Source: Blastomonas aquatica
GTDB lineage: Bacteria > Pseudomonadota > Alphaproteobacteria > Sphingomonadales > Sphingomonadaceae
Assembly: GCF_014639875.1 (NCBI RefSeq)
Contig: NZ_BMGD01000003.1
Coordinates: 248,001-312,000 of the forward strand
Reading direction: 5' to 3'
DNA length: 64,000 bases
The notes under the pieces were generated by a model. The model was not told the DNA's origin, did not search any database, and saw only the letters and a program-made list of their open reading frames with translations. Positions 12,385 through 19,271 of the stretch are shown here, one piece after another (the stretch's first letter is position 1; every line of letters begins with the position of its first letter). The position numbers were made by a program, and so were the translations under genes.

Positions 12385-13826
12385 GTTCTTGAACCTTTCG
12401 CAAGCTCCAGAGCGGCAGCCAGATCAGCCACAAAAGCGCTGCGTTCGGCGGCCGCGCGCTGGCGATCGGGCAGGCGCAGCAGGAACGAGGGGTGTACCGA
12501 GGCGACCAATCTTTCGCCCTGGGCCAATGTAATCGGCTGGCCGCGGACCGAGCTGATGCTGGCGCTTTTGCCGGTCAGCCCGCGCAATGCGCTGCCACCC
12601 AGCGAGACGATGATATCGGGCTTGACCAGTGCGCGTTCCTGATCGAGCCACCAGCGGCAGATGTCAATCTCCCCGGTGCTCGGGTTCTGATGCAGGCGGC
12701 GCTTGCCGCGCGGCTCGAACTTGAAGTGCTTGACCGCGTTGGTGACATAGAGCTTCGCACGGTCGAGCCCGGCCTCGCCCAAAGCGTCGTCGAGCAACTG
12801 GCCTGCCGGGCCGACGAACGGGCGGCCTACCAGATCCTCGCGGTCGCCGGGCTGCTCTCCGACCAGCATGATCCGCGCTTCGGCGCTGCCTTCGCCTCCC
12901 ACCGCCTGGGTTGCATTGCAGTGGAGCGGGCAGCGGGTGCAGGCGTTGATGCCCTGCGCCAGCTCACTCAGCGTGGTTGCGCCATGCTGTGCCACCACCG
13001 CCGGTTCCTCGCCACGCACGCGCCATTTGTCGCTGCGTGGGTTGGCGAGTTGGACGGCGGTCTCGCGCATTTTCTCAACCCGTGCGCCTGCGCCCGCCAG
13101 CAGTGGGCCGATGTCTTGCGCCTCGGGCAGGTTGTGCCAGTATTTCTTGGGCATCTCGGCGCGCATCGCATTGATCTTGACCCGGGCGGGGTTGAAGATC
13201 GATCCGTAGTACATCCGCCACTGGTCCTCGACCACGTCGGAATCGGGCACCTCGTCACGCGTCCCGCCGGGGCCGAAGGTCAGCGTTTCGTCCTGCCAGA
13301 TCGCGCGCGCATCCGGCGTGAGGATCGCCCAGTCCATGCCATAGAAGCGCTTGCGGAAGAAGGGCGCGCCCAGCCGCACGATGCGGTGTTCGGGCTCGAA
13401 CCAAGCGGCGAAGGACTCGCGGCCATCCTCGCCCTCGCCCAGTCTGCGGAAGCGGACAAAGGCGTGCATCTTGTGCAGATCGCGGCGGATCGACTTGTCC
13501 GCCCTGGCCAGCCAGTCGATATCGTCGTCGGTGCGTCGCTCGAGCAGCCGCCGGTCGGTGAGCGCGCGCCAGACGATCTTGTACAGCCGCGTCGGCACCG
13601 CCGGATCGCGGTGGCAGATGACCCGGTCGAGCGTCGTCACCAAGGCGCGGGGCAGGGTGACCGTGCGCTTGGGTTCAAGCGGCGCGATATCGGCGAACAA
13701 TGACGCGCTTTCGTCCGCCTGTCGCCAGACGATGTCTTCGGGCGGCACCTGTGCCGCCAGCAGGCCACGCGCTGCATCGCGCCATTCGGCAAAGTCGCCC
13801 GGCCGGTGCAGGATGACCTCGCGCAT
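12381..13826 (-). CDS. UdgX-type uracil-DNA glycosylase fused to a DUF4130 domain
   Basis: A 481-aa two-domain protein. Residues 1 to about 260 match the DUF4130 (SAM_7_link) domain, with a run such as WRMYYGSIFNPARVKINAMR near its end. The rest is a family-4-like uracil-DNA glycosylase: CTRCPLHCNATQAVGG starts the iron-sulfur cluster, MLVGEQPGDREDLVGRPFVGPAG is motif A, and SVHPSFLLRL is motif B. The loop GKRRLHQNP with H379 matches the KRRIH signature of UdgX, whose His forms a covalent bond to the uracil site in DNA. It lies 11 bases after a radical SAM gene, the known partner of such fusions, so the pair is probably a DNA repair or modification system. Confidence 0.9.
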   Translation of the reverse strand: MREVILHRPGDFAEWRDAARGLLAAQVPPEDIVWRQADESASLFADIAPLEPKRTVTLPRALVTTLDRVICHRDPAVPTRLYKIVWRALTDRRLLERRTDDDIDWLARADKSIRRDLHKMHAFVRFRRLGEGEDGRESFAAWFEPEHRIVRLGAPFFRKRFYGMDWAILTPDARAIWQDETLTFGPGGTRDEVPDSDVVEDQWRMYYGSIFNPARVKINAMRAEMPKKYWHNLPEAQDIGPLLAGAGARVEKMRETAVQLANPRSDKWRVRGEEPAVVAQHGATTLSELAQGINACTRCPLHCNATQAVGGEGSAEARIMLVGEQPGDREDLVGRPFVGPAGQLLDDALGEAGLDRAKLYVTNAVKHFKFEPRGKRRLHQNPSTGEIDICRWWLDQERALVKPDIIVSLGGSALRGLTGKSASISSVRGQPITLAQGERLVASVHPSFLLRLPDRQRAAAERSAFVADLAAALELAKGSRT

Positions 13827-13837
13827 CGCTCAGGCCC

Positions 13838-15088
13838 TCAGAGCGCCAGGCTCATCTGTTCGGGCCGTGGAGCAAAGCGCGCGCGCAAGTTCGCGCTGTC
13901 GGTGAGGCCCCCGGGCCGCCAGTCGGGGGTGGTGATGAACGGCAGCACTTTCTTCACCGACGCGGTGAGCTTGGCCAGATCGCCCAGCCGCACCGCGCCC
14001 AGCCTGCGCGCCATGAGGATCCGCTCGACCGCTTTGGTGCCAAGGCCCGGAACGCGCAGCAGCATCTCGCGCGGCGCCCGGTTGATATCGACCGGGAAGG
14101 ACTCGCGCCGTTGCAGCGCCCAGGCCAGCTTGGGGTCGATCGTCAGGTCGAGCATGCCATCGTCGGCGCCCTCCATGATCTCGGCGCGCGAGAAGCCATA
14201 GAAGCGCAGCAGCCAGTCCGCCTGATACAGGCGATGCTCGCGGATCAGCGGCGGGCGCACCGGGGGCAGGTCGCTGCTCGCATCGGGGATCGGGCTGTAG
14301 GCGGAATAATAGACGCGGCGCAATTTATACCCCGAATACAGGCTGGTCGCCGATTGCAGGATATCATCGTCGCGCGAACCATCCGCGCCGACGATCATCT
14401 GCGTCGATTGCCCTGCAGGCGCAAAGCGCGGTGCCTTGGCCTTTTTGAGAAGCCGCCCGCGCAAGGCTTCCGCCGCATCGTCGAGACCAACGCGCACGCC
14501 CGCCATCGTCTTGCGGATCGTCGCCGAGGTCTTTTCCGGCGCAAAGCTCTTGAGCCCAGCCTCGGTGGGCAGCTCGACATTGGTCGAGAGCCGGTCGGCA
14601 TAGAGCCCGGCGCGCGCGATCAATTCGGGTGAGGCACCGGCGATGGTCTTCAAATGGATATAGCCTCCGAAGCGGTGCTCCTCGCGCAGCAGCCGAGCGA
14701 CCTCGACCAGTTGCTCCATCGTGTAGTCTTCCGAACGTATGATGCCCGAGGAGAGGAACAACCCTTCGATATAGTTGCGCTTGTAGAAATCGAGCGTCAG
14801 CCGCACGACCTCTTGCGGGTTGAACCGCGCGCGCGGCACGTTGCTCGATGCGCGATTGATGCAGAAGCGGCAATCATAGATGCAGAAGTTGGTCAGCAAA
14901 ATCTTGAGCAGCGAGATGCACCGACCATCGGGCGCATAGCTGTGACATATCCCCATCCCACCGGTCGAACCGATGCCTTTGGTGCCGGTGGAATCGCGCT
15001 TGATCGTGCCTGAGGATGCGCACGACGCATCATATTTCGCCGCATCGGCAAGGACGCCCAGCTTCTGGAGAATCGTTTTTTCGCTCAT
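13838..15088 (-). CDS. Putative DNA modification/repair radical SAM protein (UDG-linked family)
   Basis: A 416-aa radical SAM protein with the cluster motif CIYDCRFC (C69, C73, C76). The N-terminal stretch LGVLADAAKYDASCASSG, the GICHSYAPDGRCISLLK segment, and a C-terminal helix-hairpin-helix (MLLRVPGLGTKAVERIL) suggest DNA binding. It belongs to the family found next to uracil-DNA glycosylase-like proteins, and here the UdgX fusion gene follows 11 bases downstream. The start MSEKTILQKLG was preferred to an in-frame ATG 50 codons earlier, since that extension overlaps the neighbouring hydrolase gene and has no family match. The exact reaction is unknown. Confidence 0.9.
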   Translation of the reverse strand: MSEKTILQKLGVLADAAKYDASCASSGTIKRDSTGTKGIGSTGGMGICHSYAPDGRCISLLKILLTNFCIYDCRFCINRASSNVPRARFNPQEVVRLTLDFYKRNYIEGLFLSSGIIRSEDYTMEQLVEVARLLREEHRFGGYIHLKTIAGASPELIARAGLYADRLSTNVELPTEAGLKSFAPEKTSATIRKTMAGVRVGLDDAAEALRGRLLKKAKAPRFAPAGQSTQMIVGADGSRDDDILQSATSLYSGYKLRRVYYSAYSPIPDASSDLPPVRPPLIREHRLYQADWLLRFYGFSRAEIMEGADDGMLDLTIDPKLAWALQRRESFPVDINRAPREMLLRVPGLGTKAVERILMARRLGAVRLGDLAKLTASVKKVLPFITTPDWRPGGLTDSANLRARFAPRPEQMSLAL

Positions 15089-15191
15089 CCCACCGGATAT
15101 AGAGAGTAGAACATAAAAAGAACAGAGGTTTGACGGCACGCTCTGCCCGGTCCGGCGCAAATCCGGACCGGGCACGATAGGCGTCGCTGCT

Positions 15192-16028
15192 CTATTTGCG
15201 GATGAATGCCAGGATGTCGGCGTTGATCTGGTCCGCATTCACCGTCAGCATGCCGTGCGAAAGGCCCTCATAGATCTTCAGTTCGCAATCGGGCAGCAGG
15301 TGGGCCTGCAACAGTGCGGCGTTCTTATAGGGCACCACCTGGTCGTCATCGCCGTGCAGCACCAAGGTAGGTACAGTCATGGCCTTGAGATCGTCGGTCT
15401 GGTCGGTTTCGGAAAAGGCCTTGATGCCCTCGTAATGCGCATTGGCGCTGCCCATCATGCCCTGCCGCCACCAGTTCTCGACGACCGCCTCGTCGGGCTC
15501 GGCGTCTTCGCGGTTGAAACCGTAGAACGGTCCGGATGCGACATCGCGGAAAAATGCCTCGCGGTTGGCGGCCAGCCCGCTGCGAAAGCCGTCGAAAACC
15601 TCCATATCGAGGCCATCGGGATAGCGATCGGTCTTGAGCATGATCGGCGGCACTGCCGCGACCAGCACCGCCTTGGCAACGCGTCCCTGCGGGATGCCGT
15701 GTTTCGCGACATAGCGTGCAGCTTCCCCGCCGCCGGTCGAGTGGCCAATGTGCACCGCGTTGCGCAGATCGAGCTGCGCGGCGACCGCTGCGGCATCGGA
15801 GGCGTAGTGATCCATGTCATGGCCGTCGCTGACCTGTTCGGAGCGGCCATGGCCACGCCGGTCGTGCGCGACGACGCGAAAGCCCTTGTCGAGAAAGAAC
15901 AGCATCTGCGCGTCCCAGTCGTCGGACGACAGCGGCCAGCCATGGTGGAACATGATTGGCTGGGCGTCCTGCGGCCCCCAGTCCTTGTAGAAGATCTGGG
16001 TGCCATCAGATGCTGAAACATACGCCAT
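15192..16028 (-). CDS. Alpha/beta hydrolase (non-haem chloroperoxidase-like)
   Basis: A 278-aa single-domain alpha/beta hydrolase. Seen are the oxyanion segment FHHGWPLSSDDWD, the DRRGHGRSEQ turn, the nucleophile elbow GHSTGGGE (Ser near residue 96), an acid in LHGDDDQVVP and the catalytic His in GLSHGML near the C terminus. This order matches the cofactor-free haloperoxidase/esterase group. No signal peptide, so cytoplasmic. It reads leftward, ending 103 bases before the radical SAM start, with no evident functional link. The physiological substrate cannot be told from the sequence. Confidence 0.88.
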   Translation of the reverse strand: MAYVSASDGTQIFYKDWGPQDAQPIMFHHGWPLSSDDWDAQMLFFLDKGFRVVAHDRRGHGRSEQVSDGHDMDHYASDAAAVAAQLDLRNAVHIGHSTGGGEAARYVAKHGIPQGRVAKAVLVAAVPPIMLKTDRYPDGLDMEVFDGFRSGLAANREAFFRDVASGPFYGFNREDAEPDEAVVENWWRQGMMGSANAHYEGIKAFSETDQTDDLKAMTVPTLVLHGDDDQVVPYKNAALLQAHLLPDCELKIYEGLSHGMLTVNADQINADILAFIRK

Positions 16029-16144
16029 GTCCGGGTCTCCCTTGCAGATTGCAGCGATAGTCCGCGAATGGGACTCGTGGATGACGCCTGGGTGGCGTCA
16101 ATGTCGATCGCTCCGCGCGTTCAGGCTGCCCCGTTGCCCGCAGA

Positions 16145-16714
16145 TCAACCCGGCTCGGGCATCGTTCCGGGACGCAGAAAGCCGAACATGTGTGCGACAT
16201 AGTCCGCCTTGCCCAGGTTCACGCCTTGCGCGCGCAGGATCGCATAGGCTGCCATGAGATGGAAATAGAACTGCGGGATTGCCCAGTCGCGGACATATTG
16301 CGCGGCGGTGAGATCGAAGATCATGCCATTGGGCAGCGCGTGCGCGACCGGTGTGTCGGGGGACAGATCGGGCATGTCTGCTGCCGCCGCCTCGACGATC
16401 CGCAGCGTGTCGGCGATTCGCGCCTGTGCATCGGCGATAGTCTGGCTTCCTGATCCGGCGCCACGCCCCTCGTCGAGCAAAGCGGCGGTCGCAGGCGGCA
16501 GGTCATCCTGCCGCAGACGAGAGATCCCCTCTTGGGCCTGCACGCAGGTGAAGCAGATCTGAGTGAACAGCGGGAACATATCCGGCGCGATCCGGGCGTT
16601 CATGATCGCCGCGGCCTTGTCGTCAGGCAGTTGGTCGGCAGCCTTGCCCAGCCACGCAGACAGCGCGGCGAGCATCTGGAGATAGGTTGGAACCAGCGTT
16701 TCGTTGAGCGTCAT
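16145..16714 (-). CDS. DUF1993 domain-containing protein
   Basis: A 189-aa DUF1993 protein. Matching features are LVPTYLQMLAALSAWLGKA at the N terminus, ARIAPDMFPLFTQICFTC in the first third, and IPQFYFHLMAAYAILRAQGVNLGKADY near the end. The fold is expected to be a DinB-like four-helix bundle; no activity is established. The ATG chosen has AAAGGATG upstream at a normal distance; a longer in-frame start 14 codons earlier lacks support. The preceding 230 bases, towards tRNA-Phe, contain only the spacer. Confidence 0.8.
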   Translation of the reverse strand: MTLNETLVPTYLQMLAALSAWLGKAADQLPDDKAAAIMNARIAPDMFPLFTQICFTCVQAQEGISRLRQDDLPPATAALLDEGRGAGSGSQTIADAQARIADTLRIVEAAAADMPDLSPDTPVAHALPNGMIFDLTAAQYVRDWAIPQFYFHLMAAYAILRAQGVNLGKADYVAHMFGFLRPGTMPEPG

Positions 16715-16802
16715 GACATCATCCTTTCGTGAGCCGCGACCATAAGCCGGCGACAAATCAGAACAAGCATCGATCGAAGAAAGCGGGGAATCAGGGAAAA
16801 AG

Positions 16803-16878
16803 TGGTGCCCGGGGACGGGGTCGAACCGCCGACACTGCGATTTTCAATCGCATGCTCTACCAACTGAGCTACCCGGGC
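16803..16878 (-). tRNA. tRNA-Phe (GAA)
   Basis: A 76-base cloverleaf on the minus strand. The acceptor 5' strand GCCCGGG pairs with CCCGGGC before an encoded 3' ACCA. The D arm starts TAGCTCAGTTGGTAGAGC. The anticodon stem-loop has GAA in TTGAAAA. The T arm carries GGTTCGACC. The anticodon GAA assigns phenylalanine. Confidence 0.97.
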
Positions 16879-16992
16879 ATCTCGCGGCACTAAAGTGCAG
16901 CGCGCATCGCCTCACCGGCGATTTGGAGCGCCGCCTATAGTCAGGCAACGCAATGCTTGTCCATAGCAAAATCGATCTGGATCATTACGGCC

Positions 16993-17169
16993 TCAATCAT
17001 AGTCCGCATCAGGCTCGTCGGCGGGTGGTCCGGGGACGGCATAACCTCCGCCCAGCCATTGCAGCAGATCGCGGTCCTTGCAGGCCTTGCTGCAGAAAGG
17101 CGTAAAGTCGGGGCGCGCAGGCTTGCGGCATAATGGGCAGGGCCGGGAGGCTTGTCTGGGATTGGACAT
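16993..17169 (-). CDS. yacG: DNA gyrase inhibitor YacG
   Basis: A 58-aa zinc-ribbon protein starting MSNPRQASRPCPLC. Four cysteines are spaced C-x2-C ... C-x3-C (C11, C14, C26, C30), as in YacG, followed by KDRDLLQWLGGGYAVPG, the family's conserved tail. YacG binds the GyrB subunit and limits gyrase activity. The gene is only 10 bases beyond the RNase E/G gene, the usual alphaproteobacterial neighbour. The acidic C terminus (DEPDADYD) is also typical. Confidence 0.93.
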   Translation of the reverse strand: MSNPRQASRPCPLCRKPARPDFTPFCSKACKDRDLLQWLGGGYAVPGPPADEPDADYD

Positions 17170-17179
17170 AACCGGTTAT

Positions 17180-18148
17180 CTAGTCCGGGCGGACATCGAT
17201 CGCAACCGGACGGCCGGTGCGCTGTTGCAACGCCTCGAGCAGCGCAGGCTCTCGCCCCAGCAGCTGCGATTCGCGCAGCGACAGGGCGAATGTCAGCGTT
17301 CCGGTACCACCGTCGCGCTCCGCGCTGCGCAAGCTGGCGAGCAGCTGCCATCGCACAGAATCTGCCGCGCGCAGTTCGATCAGCGATGGCCGCGCGCGCT
17401 TGAGCACGATCTGCATCAGGGCGAAGCCGTTGATTGCGGTGCGCTCGCACGGGATCGTCATTGCCGCATCGAAATAGTTCGCCACGGCATTGCGATCAGC
17501 CTTGTCGGCCAAAGTCGGAAAATCGATGACCACACCGCCGCCAATGCCATGACGGCGGATGGCATGCGCGGCCTGCGTTGCAGCGGCCAGGCCCAATGCG
17601 CGCGGCGCGATGTCGCCATCGACATCGATCACCATCATCGCAGGCGTAGGCGACAAAGTGAGCGATCCGCCGGTGAAGTCAATCTGCCCGGTCTCGGCCT
17701 CGGACAGCACATCGTGCCAGCCCGATTCGGCGAGTAGGTCTGTGCCATGTGCGGTCGCACGGACGATCTCGTGGCCATCGGCGGTAATGCGGTCGATCAG
17801 GCGCGGGGCAGGGCGCAATGGCGTGCTGGCGGCAACGGCGCGCAGTCGGGGCGGCTTGTGCCGCGCGGTGCCTGGCTCGAACAGTGCCTCGCGCAGCACT
17901 TCGGCGCGCACGGTCTTGCCTTCGCTCAGTTCCTTGGGGACCGGTTGCAGCATCGCCTCGCTGCCATCGGCCAGCGCGATGCGTGCGCGATGGCCGCCCG
18001 CGCTCTTGGCGAGCAGGCGTCCCTCGACGATTGCACCGAAGCCCAGGGGCGTGTCGGTACGCTGGATGCGGGCTTCCACGATGCGGCCATGCTCGACCAG
18101 CGCGGCGCGCTCCTCGCCGATGCCGTCTTCATACAGCCACTGGGTCAT
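17180..18148 (-). CDS. Short ribonuclease E/G family protein
   Basis: A 322-aa RNase E/G-type protein, shorter than typical RNase G (about 490 aa). The N-terminal part MTQWLYEDGIGEERAALVEHGRIVEARI matches the start of the family and contains an S1-like stretch (residues about 35-75). The central LSPTPAMMVIDVDGD corresponds to the catalytic site segment where RNase E has its metal-binding Asp. GGGVVIDFPTL and an ERTAINGFALMQI segment follow. The zinc-link cysteines seen in full RNase E are absent. It overlaps maf by 4 bases and precedes yacG. Confidence 0.85.
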   Translation of the reverse strand: MTQWLYEDGIGEERAALVEHGRIVEARIQRTDTPLGFGAIVEGRLLAKSAGGHRARIALADGSEAMLQPVPKELSEGKTVRAEVLREALFEPGTARHKPPRLRAVAASTPLRPAPRLIDRITADGHEIVRATAHGTDLLAESGWHDVLSEAETGQIDFTGGSLTLSPTPAMMVIDVDGDIAPRALGLAAATQAAHAIRRHGIGGGVVIDFPTLADKADRNAVANYFDAAMTIPCERTAINGFALMQIVLKRARPSLIELRAADSVRWQLLASLRSAERDGGTGTLTFALSLRESQLLGREPALLEALQQRTGRPVAIDVRPD

Positions 18149-18756
18149 GCGCCCTTTTCCGATCCTGGCGAACTTACAAGGGCAGGGTTGAGCAAACCGG
18201 CAGTCACCAGCATGCTGCGGGTTTCGTACAAGGGCAGCCCCATGATGCCGCTATAGCTGCCTGCGATGGTGCGGATCAGCGCTTCGGCGCTGCCCTGGAT
18301 GGCGTAGCCGCCGGCCTTGCCCTGCCATTCGCCGCCGGCGATATAGGCGTCGATCTCGCTGCCATGCAGGCGCTTGAAGGTGACGGTGCTCTCGGACAGC
18401 CGGTGCAGGCTGCGGCCATCGGGCAGCATCAGCGTGACGGCCGACAGCACCATGTGGCGGCGGCCCGAGATCAGATCGAGGCACATCCGCGCTTCGGCTT
18501 CGCTCTCGGCCTTGGGCAGGATGCGGCGACCGGCGGCGACCACGGTATCGCCCGACAGCACCGCGCTATCCGGGTGCAAAGCGGCGACGACGGCAGCCTT
18601 CTCGGCTGCCATCCGCCGCGCATAGACGCGCGGCAGTTCGGTCTTGATCGGGGTTTCGTCGATATCGGCAGGAACGATCGCATCGGCGGTCACGCCGATC
18701 CGCGCCAGCAATTGCTGACGTCGCGGGCTGGCCGATGCAAGGATGAGCGGAAACAT
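18145..18756 (-). CDS. maf: Maf-like nucleotide pyrophosphatase
   Basis: Maf family house-cleaning nucleotide pyrophosphatase, 203 aa, which hydrolyses non-canonical or modified nucleoside triphosphates. Near the N terminus is LILASASPRRQQLL, the signature loop; DIDETP follows, then VLSGDTVVAAGRRILPKAES with the catalytic Asp, and GKAGGYAIQG near the C terminus. I chose the ATG at MFPLILASASPRR because AGGA sits 8 bases before it; an ATG three codons upstream is possible. It sits between infA and the RNase E/G gene, which it overlaps by 4 bases. Confidence 0.93.
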   Translation of the reverse strand: MFPLILASASPRRQQLLARIGVTADAIVPADIDETPIKTELPRVYARRMAAEKAAVVAALHPDSAVLSGDTVVAAGRRILPKAESEAEARMCLDLISGRRHMVLSAVTLMLPDGRSLHRLSESTVTFKRLHGSEIDAYIAGGEWQGKAGGYAIQGSAEALIRTIAGSYSGIMGLPLYETRSMLVTAGLLNPALVSSPGSEKGA

Positions 18757-18767
18757 GGCCGCCATCC

Positions 18768-18986
18768 TTACTTGAAGCGGTAGGTAATCCGGCCCTTGGT
18801 CAGATCATAGGGCGTCAGTTCGACCAGAACTTCATCGCCCACCAGCACGCGGATGCGGTTCTTGCGCATCTTGCCGGCAGTATGGCCCAGGATTTCGTGA
18901 TCGTTTTCCAGCTTCACGCGGAACATGGCGTTGGGAAGCAGTTCGACCACCTGGCCGCGCATTTCGAGAAGTTCTTCTTTTGCCAT
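18768..18986 (-). CDS. infA: Translation initiation factor IF-1
   Basis: A 72-aa S1/OB-fold protein that binds the ribosomal A site during initiation together with IF-2 and IF-3. The sequence runs [22 protein letters not shown] and ends RGRITYRFK-like (here [10 protein letters not shown]), the classic IF-1 pattern, with [14 protein letters not shown] in the middle. In-frame codons before this ATG have no IF-1 match, so the start is firm. It heads the infA-maf-RNase-yacG run and is divergent from the TonB receptor gene. Confidence 0.98.
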   Translation of the reverse strand: MAKEELLEMRGQVVELLPNAMFRVKLENDHEILGHTAGKMRKNRIRVLVGDEVLVELTPYDLTKGRITYRFK

Positions 18987-19271
18987 TCGGCCCCTGCAAT
19001 TTGGTTCTGGTGGCGATGGAACAGGGTTTGTGCCATCGTTATTGGCTGCCATCCGAAGAGACGGTCCGCGCAAATGTGAGCGCGCCTTACAGACAAAGCG
19101 TGCAAAAGAAAAGACGGGAGTTCATGCCGTCTGTCGCACGATTTCAGCGTTTGCGCGAAAATTTGTTACAATTCAGCACTGGCTAAGGTGGGGCGACGCA
19201 TCATATTGCGCTGCAACACAACCCCTCTGCGCCCTTTCCCCCGTGCCAGCAAGAACAAGAGCCACTCCCCC

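Noticed and set aside
16941-17450. Longer minus-strand frame over yacG
   Set aside because: It is in a different frame from the YacG protein, whose four Cys and flanking motif are decisive.
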